Below are positions 56,977 to 64,000 of a stretch of DNA of 64,000 nt, piece by piece; positions within the stretch are counted from its first letter, which is position 1, and each line of letters begins with the position of its first letter. Under the pieces are notes generated by a model. That model was not told where the DNA came from and searched no databases. It saw nothing but the letters and a program-made list of their open reading frames with translations. Source of the stretch: Juglans regia (taxonomy: Eukaryota; Streptophyta; Magnoliopsida; Fagales; Juglandaceae); assembly GCF_001411555.2 (NCBI RefSeq), contig NC_049907.1, positions 8,316,243 through 8,380,242 of the forward strand, given 5' to 3'. A program made the translations under genes and the position numbers.

Positions 56977-58077
56977 TCATTTATTTCCATAAAAAATCGC
57001 AACACATATTCCCTCTGTTCGTAATCAAGCACAATTTGTAGTGCTCCACAAGTACACTTTGACATTGGTTAGGAACTTTTGTATCTCATCCAAAAGTTAT
57101 TCAACCTAGGGAAATGTGAACCAACAGAATATTGATCTTTGACTAAAACATGAAATATCTTTCTTAAATTGAAAAATAAGAGGTTAGTTTGCCTGTGAGA
57201 ATATTTCCTTTGAGATCTTTCTACATTGCTTTAGTCGTATCAATGTATAAAACACTAGACACAATTTCCTTTCAGTGAGTTGATAATCCAAGATAGCACC
57301 ATAGTGTTGCAACGAAACCCAAAGAACATACACCGGATCATCTGTAGAAGGTTTAGGTAAACTTCTGTCAACAAAGGCATACTGGTTATTTGCAATTAGA
57401 ACTATTGTCATGGACTGGATCCTGATGTGGAAGTTTCTCTAACAAGATTTGGTGAGGCAAGGAGAGCTCTAGGAATATCGTCATGATGGAGGAAGTAAGG
57501 ATTTGCTAGATCATCAACAATAGCCATAGTATTAGCAAAGCAGAGTATGGAAAGGAGAAATTGTAATAACATCATAAAAATAAGTCTAACAAGTTGCAGG
57601 ATAGCTGCCTCATAAGCTAACTAACTAGCTAATTAGTTTGGTGAACATTTTAGATCAATAGTTATAAACGTGCTTAGTGTGATGATAAAGTTTTTCATTA
57701 ATATAAAATTATAGTAGATTATTAAACAACAAAACTATTTTAAAGTTTGGCTCAACTGGTATAAATTACTTGTATAAATTTGAATAACTTTATATATATA
57801 TATATATATTATTTTTAATGGTATTATTTATATTATAAGCTCGTATAAATTCGAATAACTTTTATAAAGTTGTGAACACAAAAGTAGGTGGATTGAGAAA
57901 TTTTTTAAAAATATTTGTACTTGGGTTTGAAAAAGTAGTGACGTCTAGTAAAAATATGCTTGAGAATAAAATTTGTGTCAATTGTTTTTAAAGCTAGTTT
58001 TGTGAATGTTGTATAAATTTTCATTTATTTTAGAAATCTAGTTAAGATATTAACATGGATATTTATTGTTGTATTAG
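56977..58077. other. AT-rich intergenic sequence
   Basis: No recognised gene. A minus-strand frame at 57184-57411 has no known domain. Short TATA repeats lie at 57791-57810 and 'gtataaattcgaataac' occurs twice (about 57773 and 57843). Confidence 0.45.
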
Positions 58078-58198
58078 CACTACAACAAATATGGGTTTTT
58101 CCCACAAAATTGTTTTCCACTAAATATGATCGTGGCAAGTAGTAGGTTGATAACACGAAAACTGTTCGTGAGAAAAAATACAAGCCTTTTGTCACGAG

Positions 58199-58558
58199 AT
58201 CACGTTGGCAAGTAAAACTTCGTGGGAAAATAATTTTTTGCCACGAAATAAACACATTTTAGGCGATTATAAGTCGCCGCAAATAAAATTACCAAAAATA
58301 TGTTTCCTTCGTGGGTTATCAATTTTTACCACAAGATTATTAGTTTTTGCGGCGATAAAATGTCGCCCCAAATAGTCTTACAGAATTATTTCCCCTCTCG
58401 TGGGTTGTTAGTTTTTGCAACGAGATTATTATATTTTGCGGTTCCACCACAAATAGACTAAGCTTTGAGTTATCAGTTTTTTCGGCGATAGCAACCCGCC
58501 GCAAATAGTAATAAAATTAAATTTCCCGCTCCTTTCTCCCCCTCCCCCCCAAACCGAA

Positions 58559-58618
<60 letters not shown>

Positions 58619-59722
58619 CCTACGACTGTCGAGCCTGTCCTCCCTGCTGCGCCACTGAGAATGGCTACCCTTGCCGTCGAGCCACCATGGGTCTTCCCCC
58701 TCAGCCCCTCGTCTTCTCGCAGACTCTCTCTCTCTCTCTCCCCCTCTCCCTCTCGGATCCCAGTAGATCCGTGCACCTCCACCTTCTCCAGCCATGGCCA
58801 TCGCCACCCTCAGCCGCCCTAAGGTTCCGCCAGTCACCAATCGTCGCTCGACCCCAGCTCCTGCATCTCTCTCCCTCGCTCGGTGTCTCTCACGAGTCTC
58901 CACCACACACCCCCCACGGTTTTCTGATTACAGTGGCCTTCCCCGCTGCCGTGAGCCACCATCACGTTGGCAAGTAAAACTTCCCGGAAAAATAATTTTT
59001 TGCCACGAAATAAACACCTTTTGCGGCGATTACAAGTCGCCACAAATAAAATTACCAAAAATATGTTTCCTTCGTGGGTTATCAGTTTTTGCCACAAGAT
59101 TATTAGTTTTTGCAGCGATAAAATGTCGCCCCAAATAGTCTTACAGAATTATTTCCCCTCTCGTGGGTTGTTAGTTTTTGCGACGAGATTATTATATTTT
59201 GCGGTTCCACCACAAATAGACTAAGCTTTGAGTTATCAGTATTTTCGGCAGCTTATTAGTTTTTTCAGCGATAACAACCCGCGGCAAATAGTAATAAAAT
59301 TAAATTCCTCTCTCCTTTCTCCCCCCCCCCCCAAAACACAAAACAGCCGCGCGATACTCTCCTTTTTCTCTCCCTCTCCCTGTGACTGTCGAGCCTGTCC
59401 TCCCTGTTGCGCCACCGCGAATGGCTACCCTTGTCGTCGAGCCACCGTGGGTCTTCCCCCTCAGCCCTCGTCTTCTCGCCGACTCTCTCTCTTTCCCCCT
59501 GTCCCTCTCCTTCTCGGATCCCAGCAGATCCGTGCACCTCCGCCTTCTCCAGCCATGGCCATCGACACCCTCAGCCACCCTAAGGTTCCGCCAATCACCA
59601 ATCGTCGCTCCACCCCAGCTCCTGCATCTCTCTCCCTCACACGGTGTCTCTCGCGGGTCTCCACCACACACACCCCACGGTTTTCTGATTACAATGGCCT
59701 TTCCCGCTGTCGTGAGCCACCA
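58199..59722. repeat. Internal two-unit tandem duplication, period 762 bp
   Basis: 'atcacgttggcaagtaaaac' starts units at 58199 and 58961. Each unit runs from CACTA subterminal sequence through a CT-rich block into GC-rich sequence with 'ccaccctcagcc' and 'aaggttccgcca', and ends at 'gtgagccaccatc'. The (CT)n tract (58558-58617) is greatly expanded only in the first unit. Confidence 0.92.
58558..58617. repeat. CT microsatellite
   Basis: (CT)n over about 55-60 bases in the first tandem unit of the CACTA element. Confidence 0.95.
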
Positions 59723-60598
59723 TCGCAGACTCCAGCCCAGACGAAGCACCACCACGAGCAACCCATGGACGCTGCAGCACCTCCTACATGCCTCTTTCGT
59801 TGTTCAGCCCTTGAGCATGGTAAAAATCCTACCTTTGTGTCTCAAGTGCATTATTTTAGTGTATATAGACATGTATGGTGTGGTGTTGAGGGCCTAGGCA
59901 GATTCGTATCTATGTAAATTTACTATTTCAAATATTTTTCAACTACTCAATTGCACCTCACAGGGTTTTGAGTCTGCTCTGAAAATGGTTTTAGGCTAGT
60001 CGTGGATGAAAAGAGAGCTGAGGAGATGAAAGTATTTTTAACAGAAAGCCTTAAATAATTGTGTTGGTATGGAGCGTTGTAACTAAATTAGCTCCATGCA
60101 TTGTTTGCCTTGGAATTATGTTATGTAAGATTTTTGAAAGGATTTGAAGTTGTTGGGTTCTCTACTGTTTCTCTACTTGGGGATGAGTCCCTATATCTTC
60201 CAGTGAGTGCATTATGCATGATTTTTATCCAGAGTAAAGTTTTAGTTTTGCTAATGAATTTAATTTTCATTCTTTTTTTAAAGAAGATAATAACATATTT
60301 CATTACTTTTGCATATGAATTCTCTGTGCAGGGCTGCTTTGAAACACTTGAAGATAGACCGTGTCAAGAAATATGAATACTGTTTTTAAGTGTTAGTTCT
60401 CGAACTACTTCTATATAAATTGTTGCATTCTACATTAGCTTTAAGTGTAGTCCTTGTGAACTGGTGCAGACTGTTAACCATTATAGTAGTGAGCGTAATC
60501 GGTTGGACTCTACTTCAATATCTTCCCTATAATCGATTCCTAAATTGCTTGGATTTTATTACTTATTTTTTTAAATTTATTTTTACTTTATAGTGCTA

Positions 60599-61775
60599 AT
60601 GGACTTAGAGTACAAAAGGTCTCATCCTAACGATGATAATGTGGAAAGTTTCCCAGTTCCACCATGTTTTGTATCTCTTACATCCTTCACATTGATGAGG
60701 GTGGAAAGAAGTGAGGAAACCAATAATTCCAGGTCCTTCGAGAGTGCATCTACACTAGAGCCAATCAAGACAGACAACATGTCTGAAGTGACCGATATTG
60801 CAGAGTTGAAGAGATCTTGCAAACGCAGACCATGACACTTTTTTGGCAAAAATAATCATAGTCCAGAGGAATCTGAATCAGACATGGTCATAGATCTTCT
60901 TCTTGTTTTATAATGCTTTAGTTTGGTGCTTTGATATATTATGCTACTGTGTGGTGTAAATTTAGGGAAACGTTGTTCCAAAATATTTGTTTTCAATGAA
61001 TTGCGTTCTCAGTATTAATTTTTGTATCTGACAAGGTCCCCCACGGCGTCCCTCTCAATTCTGAGGATGATGTGTTGTTATTTTACATTTCTCATCTTAA
61101 ACTTAGTACCTAAGAATATGTTAAGAGAGGCATAAACACATAGGTGCATGCTTTGTTATCTTTCTTTGTACCATGAAAAATTGTATCGTTATTCTAATTT
61201 GAAATGAGGACATTGATATTGAAGAGGCAAGAAAAAAATAAATGTATTTGTATATGGTTACTAATAAAATTATATAGGGACAAACATAGGAAGCTGAATG
61301 CAGATGATGATTTGGTTGTGTGCATGGAGTGATTGTATTTATACGTTTTAAAGGTGTGGCTTAGAGTATGTCTTACATCTGGATGATTCATGTGTTAATA
61401 AGTGTGGTACATCACAAGCAGTATCTATTTGATTTGTTTTTCGATACGAGTGGTAGTTATAGTGGTACTTCTTTCTTTTGCAGGGTCTCCCTAAAACTTG
61501 CCTTCCAAAAGGGGTTACTCGTGGATGTCCATATTATAGTAATTGTCTGAAGGTTGGTCTTGTTAGTTAACCATTCTATTTGTATTATGAGGTCAAACTT
61601 TCCATTGCACTTGAAAACTTAGAAGCATTATGTGGACAGGTTCCCTTGTTTCCATGACGTTCATTGTCAGATGATTTTTTGTAAACAGGTAATAGCAAGG
61701 TGGCGTCCGGAAGAGGCAAGAAGGAGTGTCCGTGAAGAGGCTCCCGTTTTATTTAGTTTGGGAGTAATCAAGTGA
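60599..61775 (+). pseudogene. Captured 5' exons of a JMJ14/JMJ18-type histone demethylase gene
   Basis: Exon 60599-60886 starts ATG and reads 'FPVPPCFVSLTSFTLMRVER', the 'PSVPPGFxSxxxFTLKRV' opening of KDM5-like plant JMJ proteins, and ends near 'LKRSCKRRP*HFFGK'. The conserved Trp of the 'RRPW' motif has become TGA (60833-60835). Exon 61484-61552 encodes 'CLPKGVTRGCPYYSNCLK' and exon 61689-61775 'VIARWRPEEARRSVREEAPV', the stretch directly before the JmjN domain. Splice borders are intact. The sequence then leaves the family and stops. JmjN, JmjC, zinc finger and FYR domains are all missing. The parent would be an H3K4 demethylase in the nucleus. Confidence 0.82.
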
Positions 61776-62770
61776 TTTGCTTTTTCACCTCTTCTTTCTA
61801 AATGATTTCGCTTCAGGTTCTTGTGCTCAAGTTTGCAAGCATGTGTTGCATTGAAAATGTTCAAGTTACCAGAATCTGTTCTTTGCATTGGAGGAATTCT
61901 GCAGGTCAAGTTACCAGAACTTGTTCTTTGCATTTAGTTATGGGTAAAAAGAACCCTTTTATCAATTGTTGTGTCTACTTTCCTTTTATGCCATTAGCCT
62001 TGGAGTTGGGATGAAGTGGATTTTTTTAAACCATGCCCCACTATTTGTGGAGTCATGAATTGTAACTTGTAAATTTTTGTGATTGTGTGGTGTGTGTATA
62101 AATTGGGTTCTTATTAGAAGTTTTTATTGTGAATGTTAGCATATTTGTACATGTTTTTTTTTAAATTCATATAAGCGTCAATTTGGATCTCCAAGGTTCG
62201 GATATATTTATTTTAGTCTATATTAAATTATTTGTTATGATTATTTTTTACTTTGAATCATTTTTTTATTTTATGATTTTTTTTTCTGAAATCTTTTAAT
62301 TCGTGGCAATTTTTTTTTTTTTGCTAGAAATAATTATTTCACGCGATAAGATTTCTTCGTAAATAAGTATTTCTGACCAAATATTTTGTGAAAAATATAT
62401 ATTTCCTAAGAAAGTATTTTATCGAAAATACTAAAGACAACTTTTTCCACGAATATATGTCATGAGTACCACTTTTTGCCACAACCTCTTCTCATGGAAA
62501 ATGGTGTTATTGTCTACCACATTATACCAGATGAAACCTTATTTGCCACGGAAAAAAAAAAAAAAAAAAGTTTTAACTACCACGATAGTTCATGGGAAAA
62601 AGAAGGTTTTTCCCATGAACTTGTGGTTTGGTGGAAAAAATCTCTTTCTGCACTCATTATATGCCACGAGTCTCCCACGGAACAAATTGGTGTGAAATTT
62701 TTTTTTCCACTAATGATATACTTTTTTCCACGACAATCACTCCCAGAAAAAACCAATATTTGTTGTAGTG

Positions 62771-64000
62771 TAGGGGCAAAAAGATATGTGGATTGAGAGT
62801 AAAAAGACCTTATTATCCAAACATCTTTATAAGTTTTCATTTATAAAGATGTTTGGATTGAGAGTAAAAAGATTTATTAAAGATTTCACTAATTAATTTC
62901 TTGTTCCCAAACATGCCCTACGGTTTAGTTGCCTTATACCATGACTCTTGAAGGAAAATTCTTCACAGCTAGACGAAAAAAAAAAAAAAAAAAGTGCCTA
63001 TACTGCTTATGCATCAACTAGAGAAGCACCACACGTACACTCTTAGCAGCCTCAAAAAGTCAAAAAGCTCCAACTTACAAGACTGACGAATGACGATTGA
63101 AGGCAACTCGAAAATAGCCTACGAAGCCCTAATCCCTGAAAATTTTTTGAGAGATTCGACAAGTCATCGAATCAGTCGCATCCAATTATATTCTATAGAA
63201 AAACATTAACTACAGCAAACTCAAGTGCGCACGACTCGTAATGTCGATGATTTTGATAATCATCACTAGTTCATTTGATTATATATATTGAATTGTATTT
63301 GGTTTGATCATCATCGATCGCATCATAGTCATGTCGTGTACAGAATCATTTCATTTTGCGATCAATAAATTTAACTTTGCTCATATCCATCCATGTGCAA
63401 ATTACATAAAAGATTATTCATAGATGGTGAATTTAATATCATAATCTTAAACTATTAAATCCATGAATTTTGTACCATTGTCATCTTTGATAATATCTAC
63501 AAAAAAACTACTTAATTGTAGTTAGTTATTATCTGAAAAAATGACTATTTCATATCAAAATGAGTTTATTTTCGTCACAAATAATTATTTTCATCACAAA
63601 TAACACGTCATATATATTCGTTTTTCTTGAGTGTATATACTTGTTTTTCTCGTTTTTCGACCCTCATAATTCATCTCTATTTGTTGTAATAGTAGTGTTG
63701 ATCACACCATTCATGAATAATTGCATGCCTTTACAATGCATCACCCATAACTTTATATAAGACAAATTAAAATAAAGCGGTACTAATCATATAATGTGAT
63801 AGACATGATCATGGTTATGTCATGGGTTTTGGCTTTCAACTTTTTTTCAAATCTTGGTTTGAAAAATTAAATGCTAATTTTCTTTCTGGAAAACCTAATT
63901 ACAACTACATCATGCATGGATGTCCTGTCCTGCAAAAGCCATATGGAGATCGATAGTGGGTGTCTAATAACCAGAATGATCGATCTTGAGCGTGGTCTGG
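62771..64000. other. Right-end intergenic sequence
   Basis: No gene recognised. It contains a perfect inverted repeat (62817-62856) and, at about 63495-63640, a degraded CACTA-type MITE-like stretch ('cgtcacaaataattattttc'). It has A-runs near 62978-62992. Confidence 0.45.
62817..62856. repeat. Perfect 16-bp inverted repeat with 8-bp loop
   Basis: Arms CCAAACATCTTTATAA (62817-62832) and its exact complement (62841-62856) are separated by GTTTTCAT. It starts about 45 bases beyond the CACTA right end. It could be a small hairpin or a remnant of a foldback MITE. Confidence 0.75.

Larger units (their letters stand above)
58078..62770 (+). mobile_element. CACTA transposon, non-autonomous, 4693 bp, with captured JMJ gene 5' end
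   Basis: Terminal inverted repeats start CACTACAACAAATAT at both ends (15 perfect bases, similarity continuing to about 25). A perfect 3-bp target duplication TAG flanks the element (58075-58077 and 62771-62773), the rule for CACTA elements. Subterminal regions are packed with short repeats such as 'ttcgtgggaaaa' and 'ttttgccacgaa' in both orientations. No TNPD/TNPA-type transposase is seen. The interior carries a 762-bp tandem duplication (58199-59722) and exons of a JmjC-type demethylase gene (60599-61775). Confidence 0.9.

Noticed and set aside
58429..59761. Arg/Glu-rich minus-strand and Pro/Ser-rich plus-strand long frames in the CACTA element
   Set aside because: Frames through CT/GA-rich low-complexity DNA stay open for compositional reasons. 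No domain and no splice context.

Overview
This is plant nuclear DNA. It is AT-rich, has GT-AG introns and intron-containing genes, and is dense in MITEs, CACTA, hAT, Mutator-like and LINE sequence. The short Tourist-like elements rich in 'ctcatctcat' and the overall gene content suggest a woody eudicot, possibly Fagales/Juglandaceae (walnut, pecan). That assignment is an inference of low certainty. A 100-base run of N at 16247-16346 marks a scaffold gap.

The largest-scale feature is a near-identical direct duplication. Positions 1-14107 match 22704-36619 in the same order and orientation. Each copy carries, left to right: a kinase-less malectin-like receptor protein (minus strand; truncated by the window edge in copy A, complete at 21519-22913 with copy B), a three-exon DUF604/GT31-type glycosyltransferase (minus), two hAT-like elements (one with a nested CACTA-type MITE), an RNase H-bearing LINE remnant, decayed fragments of a PPR gene and of a beta-1,3-galactosyltransferase, and a FAR1-related transposase pseudogene. 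Copy A breaks off inside the FAR1 pseudogene and is followed by a LEC14B-like WD40 fragment and the gap. Copy B runs on through the rest of FAR1. This is either a very recent tandem duplication or two alleles kept side by side in the assembly.

The right half holds one clearly intact gene, an MSL1-type mitochondrial MscS-like channel (42574-48891, six coding exons). Its fourth intron has been filled with LINE and Tourist-like MITE sequence. It sits between two FAR1-related elements. In both of these (34.6-41.5 kb and about 49.3-57.0 kb) a FAR1/MULE transposase remnant on the plus strand faces a convergent minus-strand gene for a GRF-type zinc finger followed by a charged coiled coil. The layout recalls the convergent mudrA/mudrB pair of maize MuDR, but with different proteins. 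It is the best candidate here for an undescribed two-gene transposon system, although both copies are now broken.

The far right contains a complete CACTA element (58078-62770) with terminal inverted repeats and a TAG target duplication. It has captured the first exons of a JMJ14/JMJ18-type histone H3K4 demethylase gene and carries an internal 762-bp tandem duplication.
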